Source of the DNA: Lachnospiraceae bacterium
GTDB lineage: Bacteria > Bacillota > Clostridia > Lachnospirales > Lachnospiraceae
Reading direction: 5' to 3'
NCBI GenBank assembly: GCA_900753305.1
Contig: CAADYR010000031.1
Coordinates: 38,902 to 102,901, forward strand
Length of the DNA: 64,000 nucleotides
Part shown: positions 10,348 through 19,405 of the stretch, piece by piece
Layout of the letters: every line of letters begins with the position of its first letter
Numbering within the stretch: the stretch's first letter is position 1
Translations under genes and position numbers: made by a program
Notes under the pieces: model-generated
What the model saw: the letters and a program-made list of their open reading frames with translations, nothing else
Told to the model about the DNA's origin: nothing
The model's database searches: none

Positions 10348-12198
10348 ATGGCAGCAATGAATTTGATTAACGTAGAAAATATTACAAAGTCCTATACGGA
10401 CAGTCTTCTGTTCGATGAAGCTTCCTTTACTGTAGATGAGCAGGAGAAAGTTGGCATTATTGGCATTAACGGAACGGGCAAGACAACCCTGCTTCGCATG
10501 ATCGTAGGTTTGGAGACACCGGAAAAGGGCACAATCACCAGAGCAAATCATATTGTGATAAGATATCTGCCGCAGCATCCTTCTTTTCGCGAAAACTCTA
10601 CCGTATTGGAAGCAGTCATGGAAGGAAATCTCAGACATGATAATGAATGGTCTTTGGAGAGTGAAGCCAAGACCATGTTGCAGAAGTTGGGAATTACTGA
10701 CTACGACCAGATTGTAGATCATATGTCGGGAGGACAGCGTAAACGAATCGCACTGGCGAATACCCTGCTTGCAAAGGCTGATGTACTGGTTCTGGACGAG
10801 CCTACGAACCATTTGGATTCTTCCATGGCAGACTGGCTGGAAGAATATCTGAAGAACTTTCGTGGTGCGGTCATCATGGTAACGCATGACAGGTATTTTC
10901 TGGATAGTGTATCGAACAGAATCGTAGAGATAGATAAAGGAAAAACATACAGCTATCAGACGAATTATTCCGGATTTTTACAGTTAAAGGCACAGAGAGA
11001 AGAAATGCAGGCTGCCACAGAACGTAAGAGACAGAGCATTCTCAGAGTAGAAATCGAATGGATGCAGCGCGGAGCCAGAGCACGATCTACCAAACAGAAA
11101 GCGCACATTCAACGTTATGAAGAACTGGCAGCTCAGAAAGGCCCTACACAGGAAGAGGCACTGGATATCAGTTCCGTAACCACCAGAATGGGCAAGACTA
11201 CAGTGGAACTGCATCATCTGTGCAAAGCATATGGTGATAAGGTACTTCTGAATGATTTCAGCTACATTTTCCTGAAAAACGACAGAATTGGATTTATTGG
11301 TGAGAATGGCTGTGGTAAATCTACTCTGATGAAGATAATCTGCGGCATGGAACAGCCGGATTCCGGAGAAGTCATTACAGGGCAGACGATCAAGATCGGT
11401 TACTATGCGCAGGAGATTCGCACGGATAAGGAAGCGGGACTGGCGTATATGGCACCTGACATGCGTGTCATAGATTATATCCGTAATACAGCTGAATATG
11501 TACAGACGGTAGATGGTTCTGTATCTGCATCTGTTATGCTGGAGAGATTTCTGTTCCCGCCTGAGAAACAGTATGCGCCATTGGCTAAATTATCAGGTGG
11601 AGAAAAACGTAGACTGAACCTTCTGCGGGTTTTGATGGAAGCCCCCAATGTATTGATTCTGGATGAGCCTACAAATGATCTGGATATCCGTACTTTGACA
11701 ATTCTGGAGGACTACTTGGATCATTTTGACGGTATTGTGATCACAGTATCTCATGATCGTTATTTCCTTGACAGAACGGTCAGACGTATTTTTGCCTTTG
11801 AAGGAAACGGTGTTATCAGACAGTTTGAGGGCGGTTATACAGATTATCAGGCGAAGATGCAGGAAGAAAACGGCGTAGAAGCAGTCTCTTTTGAAGAGAA
11901 GCCTGTAGAAAAGAGCAGTGAAGCAAAGAATCTTAAGACTGTTAAGAATCGTCAGGATAAATTGAAGTTCACTTATAAAGAGCAGAAGGAATATGAAACA
12001 ATAGATGATGATATTGCTGCTCTGGAAGAGAAAATAGAAAAGCTGGAGCAGGACATTGCTGCAAATGCCAGAGATTTTGTGAAACTGAATGATTTGACCA
12101 AAGAGAAGGAGACTACGCAGGTTCTTCTGGATGAAAAGATGGATCGCTGGGTATATTTACAGGATCTTGCAGAGAGAATAGAACAGCAGAAATCATAA
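10348..12198 (+). CDS. uup: ABC-F family ATPase (Uup-like)
   Basis: 616 residues, soluble, two ABC domains and no membrane helices, as in ribosome-acting ABC-F proteins. Domain 1: Walker A GINGTGKTT (about residue 36), signature MSGGQRKR, Walker B VLVLDEPTNHLD. Domain 2: GENGCGKST, LSGGEKRR, VLILDEPTNDLD. A linker of charged helices lies between them. The end (about residues 540-616, KFTYKEQKEYETIDDDIAAL onward) is a coiled coil typical of Uup rather than EttA. The start is ATG 10348 or 10357; AGGAAG at about 10331 fits both. Family sure, subfamily likely. Confidence 0.85.
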   Translation: MAAMNLINVENITKSYTDSLLFDEASFTVDEQEKVGIIGINGTGKTTLLRMIVGLETPEKGTITRANHIVIRYLPQHPSFRENSTVLEAVMEGNLRHDNEWSLESEAKTMLQKLGITDYDQIVDHMSGGQRKRIALANTLLAKADVLVLDEPTNHLDSSMADWLEEYLKNFRGAVIMVTHDRYFLDSVSNRIVEIDKGKTYSYQTNYSGFLQLKAQREEMQAATERKRQSILRVEIEWMQRGARARSTKQKAHIQRYEELAAQKGPTQEEALDISSVTTRMGKTTVELHHLCKAYGDKVLLNDFSYIFLKNDRIGFIGENGCGKSTLMKIICGMEQPDSGEVITGQTIKIGYYAQEIRTDKEAGLAYMAPDMRVIDYIRNTAEYVQTVDGSVSASVMLERFLFPPEKQYAPLAKLSGGEKRRLNLLRVLMEAPNVLILDEPTNDLDIRTLTILEDYLDHFDGIVITVSHDRYFLDRTVRRIFAFEGNGVIRQFEGGYTDYQAKMQEENGVEAVSFEEKPVEKSSEAKNLKTVKNRQDKLKFTYKEQKEYETIDDDIAALEEKIEKLEQDIAANARDFVKLNDLTKEKETTQVLLDEKMDRWVYLQDLAERIEQQKS

Positions 12199-12214
12199 GA
12201 CTAGATAAGAAGCA

Positions 12215-13126
12215 TCACGGAATCATAGGAAACAGTGATGCAAAATCTGTCGGTATATTCTGAGTAAAGGACAGTGCTTTACCACTGATCGGATGGATAA
12301 ATTCCAGACGATAGGAGTGTAGAGCCTGTCTTTTTATATGCTTATAATTGGGATTATACAGGAAATCACCCGGCAGGGGATGACCGATTGCTTTCATATG
12401 GACACGGATCTGATGGGTACGGCCTGTTTCCAGTTGAATCTGTACCAGAGAGTATTCACAGCCATCCAGGCTAACAGTAGAAAGACGCTGATAATGCGTG
12501 ATTGCATGTTCTCCTTGTAAAGTATCAACACAACGCTCAATGATAGAATCCTCTTTTCTGGCAATAGGCAGATCGATGGTTCCGGATTCGGGAATGATTC
12601 CCTCTACGACAGCCAAATAAGTGCGATGAATCTGCCTTGCCTGTTGTTGCAGTGACAAGCCGGCGGCACTTAGCATATTTTTGGCGATCAGTACCAGTCC
12701 GGAGGTATCACGGTCGAGACGATTCACACAGCGGAATACGAGCTGGTTATCATAGTGCCACGCACAGTAATTGGCAAGGGTATCTTCATAATGTCCAAGA
12801 GAGGGGTGCACAGGCAGACCTGCCGGTTTGTTTATGACCAGAATATCTTCGTCTTCATATGTGACCATAGACATGAATGATTCATCCGAAATTTCTGTTG
12901 CGGGAATACCCGCAGAGCCATCATGATCCTGAATACGAACAGTGAGAATATCTCCGGGATGCATTACAGTGTTCACATAGCACCAGACACCATTGAGCAG
13001 AATTCCTTCCTGCGTTTTCTTCAGACGTATCAGGATAGGCTGGGAATAACCGTGATGACGGAGGTATTCCCCTACAGTCTGACCATCCTCAGCCAATAAA
13101 ATCGTATAGTTAAGTGTTCTGTCCAT
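12215..13126 (-). CDS. RluA-family RNA pseudouridine synthase
   Basis: 303 residues. Isomerises uridine to pseudouridine in rRNA or tRNA. The catalytic Asp is in NRLDRDTSGLVLIAK (about residue 140); NKPAGLPVHPS and ETGRTHQIRVH are the other RluA-family motifs. The N-terminal part resembles the small S4-like RNA-binding domain found in RluD. Target site unknown. It converges with the ABC-F gene; a 7-bp hairpin (12212-12218 and 12235-12241) overlaps its stop and might act as a weak terminator. AAAGGA precedes the start. Confidence 0.9.
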   Translation of the reverse strand: MDRTLNYTILLAEDGQTVGEYLRHHGYSQPILIRLKKTQEGILLNGVWCYVNTVMHPGDILTVRIQDHDGSAGIPATEISDESFMSMVTYEDEDILVINKPAGLPVHPSLGHYEDTLANYCAWHYDNQLVFRCVNRLDRDTSGLVLIAKNMLSAAGLSLQQQARQIHRTYLAVVEGIIPESGTIDLPIARKEDSIIERCVDTLQGEHAITHYQRLSTVSLDGCEYSLVQIQLETGRTHQIRVHMKAIGHPLPGDFLYNPNYKHIKRQALHSYRLEFIHPISGKALSFTQNIPTDFASLFPMIP

Positions 13127-13230
13127 AGTGCATTTTTCCTTTCTCTATCCTGAACTGCTGTTATAGTATAACTGATTTTGTATTGGAATGCCAGATTACA
13201 GACTTTATAAATTCTTTATATTTCTTTCGA

Positions 13231-13259
13231 TTGACTATGAAATAGCTTAGATGTAAACT
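13231..13259 (+). promoter_or_regulatory. Likely promoter of the marR-ABC operon
   Basis: TTGACT (13231-13236), 17-bp spacer, TAAACT (13254-13259). Predicted start near 13266, just before the inverted repeat at 13274. Confidence 0.45.
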
Positions 13260-13273
13260 GTTTATAGACTAAC

Positions 13274-13304
13274 AGTTTGATATACAACAATTTGCTATCA
13301 AACT
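13274..13304. promoter_or_regulatory. Inverted repeat, candidate MarR operator
   Basis: Perfect 9-bp arms AGTTTGATA (13274-13282) and TATCAAACT (13296-13304), 13-bp spacer. It sits between the predicted transcription start and the marR gene 30 bp downstream, where autorepression by the MarR dimer would be expected. The assignment is by position and symmetry. Confidence 0.5.
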
Positions 13305-13334
13305 ATATAGGTAATTATAGAAAGAGGGGTGACT

Positions 13335-13817
13335 ATGGAAGAGAAGAATGGTCCGGACAGAGCAATGGGACATGTCATTCGGAGGATGCAGCAGGATTTT
13401 AACCGGTGTTTTATGAAGGAAGGGACAGCGGCAGGGATAGATGAGGCAACACAGATGAATGGCTGGATCATGGCATACCTCTATTTTCACAAGGATCAGC
13501 CGGTTTATCAGAAGACAATAGAGTCTACCTTCGGAGTGAACCGGTCGACTGTAACCAGTATTGTGAAGCTTATGGAGAAGAAGGGCTACATAGAACGTGA
13601 GAATGTGCCCGGAGATGCCAGATTAAAGAGACTCATCCTGACTCCGCTCGGTGAAGAAATGCATTTTAAAACGAAACAGACATTGGATTCTCTGGAATTA
13701 CAGATCAGAAAAGATCTGACAGAGGAGGAAATAGAGGCTTTTTTTGCTGTTTCAGATAAGATTCGTAAGAATCTGGGTGAAAAAGAGGAGTGTATACACA
13801 AAAGAATCAAAGACTAA
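13335..13817 (+). CDS. MarR-family transcriptional regulator
   Basis: 160 residues. Winged-helix dimeric regulator: recognition region TFGVNRSTVTSIVKLMEKKGYIER, then the wing PGDARLKRLILT. I chose ATG 13335, seven bases after AGAGGGG, over the in-frame GTG at 13329. It stands 21 bp before two ABC exporter genes, a common arrangement in which the regulator responds to a toxic compound and represses the exporter. Confidence 0.88.
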   Translation: MEEKNGPDRAMGHVIRRMQQDFNRCFMKEGTAAGIDEATQMNGWIMAYLYFHKDQPVYQKTIESTFGVNRSTVTSIVKLMEKKGYIERENVPGDARLKRLILTPLGEEMHFKTKQTLDSLELQIRKDLTEEEIEAFFAVSDKIRKNLGEKEECIHKRIKD

Positions 13818-13838
13818 TTGTGAAAGGAAGAAAATATT

Positions 13839-15587
13839 ATGCTGAAAGTATTAGGCGCACAGATCAAGGAATTTAAAAAAGATTCCATTATGACGCCCGT
13901 TTTCATGATTCTTGAGGTTATCATGGAAATGATTATTCCACTGTTAATGGCATCGATTATTGATGATGGTGTCAATGCGGGAAATATGAACCATATATAC
14001 AAGGTTGGCGCATATATGGTAGTGGCTGCTATCATCGGTTTATGGGCTGGTATGATGGGGGCAAAATACGGTGCAAGGGCATCAACAGGCTTTGCCAGAA
14101 ACCTGAGAAAGGCAATGTTTGAGAATATCCAGACATTTTCCTTCTCCAATATTGATAAATATTCTACTTCCAGTCTGATCACCAGACTGACAACAGATGT
14201 AACGAACCTGCAGAATGCATATCAGATGCTGATTCGTATGGCGATGAGAGCACCGGCATCTATGATTATCGCAATGATCATGGCTTTTTCTATCAATGCG
14301 AAACTGGCAAGTACCTATCTGATCGCTGTTATATTCCTGGGTGCATGTATTGCAATGATCATTTCCAGAGCTACCAAGTATTTCAGACAGGTATTTGAAA
14401 AGTACGATGATCTGAATGCCAGTGTGCAGGAGAATGTAGCTGCCATCCGTGTGGTAAAGGCATATGTAAGAGAAGATTATGAGAAGGAGAAATTTTCCAA
14501 GGCAAACCAGAACATTTACAACATGTTCCTGCGTGCAGAGAAGCTGGTTGTTATCAATATGCCTCTGATGCAGTTCACAGTCTATGCATGTATTCTGATC
14601 ATTTCCTGGCTTGGTGCCAAGATGATCGTTGCAGGAGGTCTGACAACAGGTGAAATGATGAGTCTTTTGACTTATTGTATGAATATCCTGATGAGTCTCA
14701 TGATGGTATCTATGATCTTCGTTATGCTGACCATGAGTTATGCCAGTGCAAAACGTATTGCAGAGGTATTGCAGGAAAAGACAGACCTTACCAACCATGA
14801 GAACCCTGTAAAGGAAGTTGCAGATGGCAGCATTGTATTTAAAAATGTAGATTTTGCATACAAAAAAGGCAGTAAACCTGTGCTTAAAAATATCAATCTT
14901 GATATCAGATCAGGTGAAACGATCGGTATTATTGGTGGTACGGGTAGTGCCAAGTCCAGTCTGGTCAATTTAATCAGCCGTCTGTATGACGTAACGGCTG
15001 GTGAATTGCTGGTAGGTGGACGAAATGTAAAGGAATATGACATGGAATCTCTTAGAAATCAGGTATCTGTCGTATTGCAGAAAAATGTGCTTTTCAGCGG
15101 CTCTATCTTGGATAATCTGCGTTGGGGTGATAAAAATGCAACCGAAGCAGAGTGTATCAGGGCATGTGAGCTGGCTTGTGCAGATGAATTTATTCAGAAG
15201 ATGCCGGACAAATATAATACACACATTGAGCAGGGGGGCTCTAACGTGTCAGGTGGTCAGAAACAGAGGCTTTGTATTGCCAGAGCCTTGTTAAAGAAAC
15301 CCAGGATACTGATTCTGGATGATAGTACAAGTGCGGTAGATACTGCTACAGATGCCAAGATCAGAAAGGCTTTTGCAGAAGAAATCCCCGATACTACGAA
15401 GCTTATCATTGCACAGAGAATCAGCAGTGTACAGCATGCTGACAGGATCGTTGTCATGGATAACGGAGAGATTTCTGACTTTGGTACACATGATGAACTG
15501 CTGACAAGAAGTGAGATTTACAGAGATGTATATGAATCACAGACAGGTGGCAGTGGAGATTTTGATGAGGATGGAGGTGACAAATAA
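13839..15587 (+). CDS. Heterodimeric ABC exporter subunit 1 (degenerate ATP site)
   Basis: 582 residues: six-helix exporter membrane domain (about 1-310), then an ABC ATPase domain. Key ATPase residues are non-standard: Walker A GGTGSAKSS has Ala in place of the last Gly, the catalytic Glu after Walker B is Asp (ILILDDSTSAVD), and the switch His is Gln (IIAQRISS). The signature VSGGQKQR is intact. This is the pattern of the partner carrying the non-hydrolysing site in asymmetric exporters such as TM287/288 or BmrCD. Stop and start overlap with the next gene (TAATG). Substrate unknown; multidrug or peptide export is typical. Confidence 0.92.
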   Translation: MLKVLGAQIKEFKKDSIMTPVFMILEVIMEMIIPLLMASIIDDGVNAGNMNHIYKVGAYMVVAAIIGLWAGMMGAKYGARASTGFARNLRKAMFENIQTFSFSNIDKYSTSSLITRLTTDVTNLQNAYQMLIRMAMRAPASMIIAMIMAFSINAKLASTYLIAVIFLGACIAMIISRATKYFRQVFEKYDDLNASVQENVAAIRVVKAYVREDYEKEKFSKANQNIYNMFLRAEKLVVINMPLMQFTVYACILIISWLGAKMIVAGGLTTGEMMSLLTYCMNILMSLMMVSMIFVMLTMSYASAKRIAEVLQEKTDLTNHENPVKEVADGSIVFKNVDFAYKKGSKPVLKNINLDIRSGETIGIIGGTGSAKSSLVNLISRLYDVTAGELLVGGRNVKEYDMESLRNQVSVVLQKNVLFSGSILDNLRWGDKNATEAECIRACELACADEFIQKMPDKYNTHIEQGGSNVSGGQKQRLCIARALLKKPRILILDDSTSAVDTATDAKIRKAFAEEIPDTTKLIIAQRISSVQHADRIVVMDNGEISDFGTHDELLTRSEIYRDVYESQTGGSGDFDEDGGDK

Positions 15588-17521
15588 TGGCAGAGAATGC
15601 AAAACCGATGAATGGACCTGGTGGAAGACGGGGACCAAGAGGACCTAAGCCTAAGGTGGAGAATCCGGGTAAACTTTTTAAACGTTTGATGGGATATATT
15701 TTCAAGAGCTATACACCACATGTCATTATTGTTGTCATTTGTATTTTTATAGGTGTATTTGCAAGTATTCAGGGAACATTGTTTATGCAGACTCTGATCG
15801 ATTCCTATATCATGCCTCTGATCGGACAGGAGAATCCGGATTTCTCGGGATTATGGAATGCTATTGTACGAGTAGGCTGTTTCTATGCGATAGGTGCTCT
15901 GTCCGGTTATGTATATAACAGGATCATGGTCAATGTCAGCCAGGGTACACTGCGAAATATCCGAAATGATATGTTTGGCAAGATGGAATCACTGCCTATC
16001 AAGTATTTCGATACCCATGCACATGGTGATATCATGTCATGCTATACCAACGATATTGATACACTGAGACAGATGATCAGTCAGAGTATGCCACAGTTGC
16101 TTAACAGTGCGATCACGATTGTCAGCGTATTTTTCAGCATGTTGTTCTTAAGCTGGCCTTTGACGATTGTTACGATGATCATGGTATCTCTGATGCTGTA
16201 TGTAACGAAGAAAGCAGCGGGAGCCTCAGGTAAATATTTTATCAAACAGCAGCAGGCATTAGGTTCTGTGAACGGTTACATCGAAGAAATGATGGAAGGA
16301 CAGAAGGTTGTCAAGGTATTCTGCCATGAAGAGGAAAATATCAATAAATTCAATGAGATCAATGATGAGTTATTCGATTGTGCATACAATGCTAATAAAT
16401 ATGCGAACTTCCTGGGACCTATCAATGCACAGCTTGGTAATCTCAGTTATGTAGTATGTGCGATTGTCGGAGGTATTCTGGCATTGAACCATATTGCGGG
16501 ACTGACGCTTGGTGGACTGGCAAGTTTCCTGACCTTTAATAAGAGTTTCAACATGCCGATCAACCAGATCAGTCAGCAGTTCAACAGTATTGTTATGGCT
16601 CTGGCGGGTGCAGAACGTATCTTCAAGATGATCGATGAACAGCCGGAGGCTGATGAAGGTTATGTAACATTAGTCAATGCAGAAGAAGTAAATGGTGAAA
16701 TAAGAGAAACATCTAAAAGAACAGGCATGTGGGCATGGAAGCATTATCATAAGGACACAGATACTACCAGCTATCGTAAACTGGAAGGTAAAGTGGAATT
16801 TAATGATGTGGACTTTGGCTACAGTGATGAGAAGATCGTACTTCACAATATTGAAATGTTCGCAGAACCTGGACAGAAGATTGCATTCGTAGGATCTACA
16901 GGTGCAGGCAAGACAACAATTACGAATCTGATCAACCGATTCTATGATATTCAGGATGGTAAGATCCGATATGACGGAATCAATGTAAATAAGATCAAGA
17001 AAGCTGATCTGAGACGTTCTCTTGGCATTGTATTACAGGATACACATTTATTTACGGCTACGGTTCGTGAGAATATCAGATATGGTAAGCTGGATGCAAC
17101 AGATGAAGAAGTCATTGCAGCAGCAAAGCTTGCAAATGCACACGAATTCATAGAGAGACTTCCGCAGGGCTATGATACTCTTCTGACAGGTGATGGTGCG
17201 AACCTCAGTCAGGGACAGAGACAGCTTCTTGCTATTGCAAGAGCAGCCATTGCAGATCCTCCTGCATTGATTCTGGATGAAGCGACCAGTTCTATTGATA
17301 CCAGAACAGAGAAGATCGTCCAGGATGGTATGGATAAACTGATGCATGGCAGAACAACCTTTGTTATTGCACACAGATTGTCTACGGTTAAGAACAGTGA
17401 TTGTATTATGGTTCTGGAACAGGGCAGAATTATTGAACGTGGTACACATGACCAGTTGATCGAGAAGCAGGGCAGATATTATCAGTTATATACCGGTAAT
17501 GCCATTACATCAGAAGCATAA
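15587..17521 (+). CDS. Heterodimeric ABC exporter subunit 2 (canonical ATP site)
   Basis: 644 residues. Pro/Gly/Arg-rich N-terminus, six-helix membrane domain (about 40-350), then an ABC domain with standard residues: Walker A GSTGAGKTT, Walker B LILDEATSSID with catalytic Glu, and switch His in VIAHRLST. Its signature is LSQGQRQ instead of LSGGQ, so the degenerate ATP site of the pair combines subunit 1's Walker motifs with this variant signature. A roughly 35-residue Trp/His/Lys-rich insertion (MWAWKHYHKD) precedes the ABC domain. Confidence 0.92.
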   Translation: MAENAKPMNGPGGRRGPRGPKPKVENPGKLFKRLMGYIFKSYTPHVIIVVICIFIGVFASIQGTLFMQTLIDSYIMPLIGQENPDFSGLWNAIVRVGCFYAIGALSGYVYNRIMVNVSQGTLRNIRNDMFGKMESLPIKYFDTHAHGDIMSCYTNDIDTLRQMISQSMPQLLNSAITIVSVFFSMLFLSWPLTIVTMIMVSLMLYVTKKAAGASGKYFIKQQQALGSVNGYIEEMMEGQKVVKVFCHEEENINKFNEINDELFDCAYNANKYANFLGPINAQLGNLSYVVCAIVGGILALNHIAGLTLGGLASFLTFNKSFNMPINQISQQFNSIVMALAGAERIFKMIDEQPEADEGYVTLVNAEEVNGEIRETSKRTGMWAWKHYHKDTDTTSYRKLEGKVEFNDVDFGYSDEKIVLHNIEMFAEPGQKIAFVGSTGAGKTTITNLINRFYDIQDGKIRYDGINVNKIKKADLRRSLGIVLQDTHLFTATVRENIRYGKLDATDEEVIAAAKLANAHEFIERLPQGYDTLLTGDGANLSQGQRQLLAIARAAIADPPALILDEATSSIDTRTEKIVQDGMDKLMHGRTTFVIAHRLSTVKNSDCIMVLEQGRIIERGTHDQLIEKQGRYYQLYTGNAITSEA

Positions 17522-17532
17522 ATTATCTGGAA

Positions 17533-17565
17533 AAGGCAGCAGAGTATTCTTTGCTGTCTTTTTGC
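17533..17565 (+). terminator. Terminator of the marR-ABC operon
   Basis: 11-bp stem with two G-U pairs (17533-17543 with 17550-17560), loop GTATTC, then a T run to 17563. Confidence 0.85.
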
Positions 17566-17612
17566 TTTGATTAAACAAAAAATATAAAAAACATAAATTT
17601 ACAGATAATTAC

Positions 17613-17641
17613 TTGATATCACTCAATTTAGCTGATAAAAT
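17613..17641 (+). promoter_or_regulatory. Promoter of the tetR-type gene
   Basis: TTGATA (17613-17618), 17-bp spacer, TAAAAT (17636-17641). Start predicted near 17648. Confidence 0.65.
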
Positions 17642-17680
17642 ATATAGTATAGTATGGCTTTATGCAAGCGGGGTGATAGA

Positions 17681-18268
17681 ATGGCTTTTTCAAAAGGAAA
17701 AAGAATTGAAGATGAAACAAGTCAGAGAATTATTGATCTGGCTGTTAACATTGGCTGTAAAGAAGGTCCGGATGCATTGACGGTAACGCGAATCTGTAGA
17801 GAATTGAACTGCGACAGAAGAGTTATCTATAACAGGTTTCGGGATGTAGATGAAATTAATCTGATCGTTGCAGGACGTTGTAATGAAGAACTGCTCAAAA
17901 ATGCAAGAGCAGCATTAAAACCGGATGCCTCTTATTATGAAAATCTTTTATCTCTGATCCAGGCAGAATTTACTTACATTTATGAGAAAAATACTTTTTT
18001 TCAATATTACACAGCATTATATCAGGTAGATGAGGATGGAATTCATAATGAAATTCTCCAAAATCTTGAGGAATATATAGAAAATGGGAAGGAATCAGGC
18101 GAATTTAATACACAGACCGGAAGCAGAGAAGCAGCAGAAGGTATTTGGATCATTCTTACCGGTATCAGCAGAATGTTAGCAGCAAATGTAAATTATAAAT
18201 ACCAGGATGGATATAAGGCGTTGATGTATGGAATCCATGCAATATGTCATGAAATGAATGCATCGTAG
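17681..18268 (+). CDS. TetR-family transcriptional regulator
   Basis: 195 residues. N-terminal helix-turn-helix (about residues 25-58: ALTVTRICRELNCDRRVIYNRF) and an all-helical ligand/dimer domain. ATG 17681 is preceded by GCGGGGTGA at six bases; an upstream in-frame ATG at 17654 lacks an RBS. Target unknown. It could act on itself or on the MBL-fold gene downstream, which has a 15-bp palindrome in its upstream region. Confidence 0.85.
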   Translation: MAFSKGKRIEDETSQRIIDLAVNIGCKEGPDALTVTRICRELNCDRRVIYNRFRDVDEINLIVAGRCNEELLKNARAALKPDASYYENLLSLIQAEFTYIYEKNTFFQYYTALYQVDEDGIHNEILQNLEEYIENGKESGEFNTQTGSREAAEGIWIILTGISRMLAANVNYKYQDGYKALMYGIHAICHEMNAS

Positions 18269-18373
18269 TATGCAAAAAAGCAGATATTTATATTGCAGAA
18301 ATCACAGTCATAGTTATATTTGCACAATAATATTTGGCATATTTGTTAGAAAATGGCAGAACATGTTTTTATT

Positions 18374-18388
18374 ACATAATAATTATGT
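18374..18388. promoter_or_regulatory. 15-bp palindrome, possible TetR operator
   Basis: ACATAAT (18374-18380), central A, ATTATGT (18382-18388), about 85 bp before the MBL gene. Two further perfect hairpins follow: TATCGATT/AATCGATA (18400-18418) and TCGCTT/AAGCGA (18441-18460). Palindromes in AT-rich DNA can arise by chance. Confidence 0.35.
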
Positions 18389-18471
18389 TAATATAAAGAT
18401 ATCGATTGGAAATCGATAAGTTTATATTTTTAGGGGTAAGTCGCTTGTGCATATAAGCGAAGATTTAATAT

Positions 18472-19158
18472 ATGAGGAAATGGATTACACACAATAAAAT
18501 AACGGTCATACGTCTGGATGGAGTCAGATGTAAATGTTTTCTTATTCAGGATGCGCATAATTACTGGATGGTAGATACTTCTGCTTTGATGGATAGGAAA
18601 AGGATTGTTATGCAGATGCAGGAGTGTGGTATTAATTCTTTGCGCGGAATCATACTGACGCATTCCCATATCAACCATGTGGAAGCAGCAGCCTGGTTCG
18701 CAGCAGAGTATCAGTGCCCGGTATATATTCACGATAGTGAATTACATTTTATTCAGACAGGAGATTGCCTGATTCCCAAGGCGGCTCGTAAATCAATGGA
18801 GCCAATAGAGCGAATGGTCAGTTATATTCCTTTCCTGAATAAATATCCGGCGTGCAGGGAAGCACAGGCACTGCCTTTGGGGAGTGAACTATTTGAAGAT
18901 GATCGGATCAGGATTCTTGAAACACCGGGACATTCAGAAGGCAGTATCAGTATTATTGTAGACGATGAAATAGCAATTGTTGGTGATGTAATGCGCCGCC
19001 GGGCAGTTTTTTCTGTATTTCTGGCATGGGCGAATCAACCGGGGCTTGTAGAAGTATCATGGAAGAAATTATTGCAGGAACAATGCAGATTATTCCTTCC
19101 ATCACATGGCAGAGAGATACCGAGGGAGCTGCTTGAGAAGGAATTAAAACAAATATAA
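18472..19158 (+). CDS. Metallo-beta-lactamase-fold protein with HxHxNH motif
   Basis: 228 residues. MBL fold: THSHINH (about residues 61-67), TPGHSEGS, IVGDVM and LPSHG supply the usual metal ligands. The Asp of the canonical HxHxDH motif is Asn, which removes the direct ligand of the second metal, so a mononuclear or altered site is likely. Substrate unknown. The ribosome binding site is weak, and a 6-bp hairpin ends 12 bases before the ATG. No terminator follows directly; the next one is the riboswitch expression platform at 19275. Confidence 0.75.
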   Translation: MRKWITHNKITVIRLDGVRCKCFLIQDAHNYWMVDTSALMDRKRIVMQMQECGINSLRGIILTHSHINHVEAAAWFAAEYQCPVYIHDSELHFIQTGDCLIPKAARKSMEPIERMVSYIPFLNKYPACREAQALPLGSELFEDDRIRILETPGHSEGSISIIVDDEIAIVGDVMRRRAVFSVFLAWANQPGLVEVSWKKLLQEQCRLFLPSHGREIPRELLEKELKQI

Positions 19159-19166
19159 AAAACATA

Positions 19167-19195
19167 TTGCAAATTTGGAAGAAATCCGCTATGAT
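19167..19195 (+). promoter_or_regulatory. Promoter of the purine (purO-AICARFT) operon
   Basis: TTGCAA (19167-19172), 17-bp spacer, TATGAT (19190-19195). Predicted start near 19202, directly before stem P1 of the riboswitch. Confidence 0.75.
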
Positions 19196-19202
19196 GACTT
19201 TA

Positions 19203-19287
19203 GTACACAACTGGCGGAAACAGATTGTCTGTGTAGGAGTACCTACAGGGAGTGTATCATATTGATGAAAAGCCGACCGCCTGGGCA
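19203..19287 (+). promoter_or_regulatory. ZTP/ZMP riboswitch (pfl motif) aptamer
   Basis: Core elements match the pfl/ZTP class: ACTGGCGGAA (19209-19219) and, 60 nt on, GCCGACCGCCTGGGCA (19272-19287), the most conserved part of the motif. P1 is GTACAC (19203-19208) with GTGTAT (19252-19257); a hairpin TGTAGG/CCTACA lies at 19232-19247. The pseudoknot pairs GGCGG (19213-19217) with CCGCC (19277-19281). The ligand ZMP (AICAR) is the substrate of the second downstream enzyme, so the context agrees. Expected action: ZMP binding stabilises the pseudoknot and blocks the overlapping terminator. Confidence 0.92.
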
Positions 19288-19318
19288 ACATATATTTGTA
19301 TGTCCAGGCGGTCTTTTT
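19275..19318 (+). terminator. Riboswitch-controlled terminator
   Basis: Perfect 10-bp stem GACCGCCTGG (19275-19284) with CCAGGCGGTC (19304-19313), plus an inner ACATA/TATGT stem, then TTTTT (19314-19318). The left arm contains the CCGCC bases of the aptamer pseudoknot, so the two structures exclude each other. Confidence 0.92.
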
Positions 19319-19405
19319 ATGTCTTGGAACAGGATACAGAACAGGTCTATGTGGCGCTGCACAGTGGACTTGTGAAAAGGCAGGCAGCGCAGAAATGAGG
19401 TAAAA

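Noticed and set aside
12212..12241. Hairpin GCATCAC/GTGATGC as terminator of the ABC-F and RluA-type genes
   Set aside because: Only seven pairs with a 16-nt loop and no proper T run on either strand; mentioned with the gene but not called.
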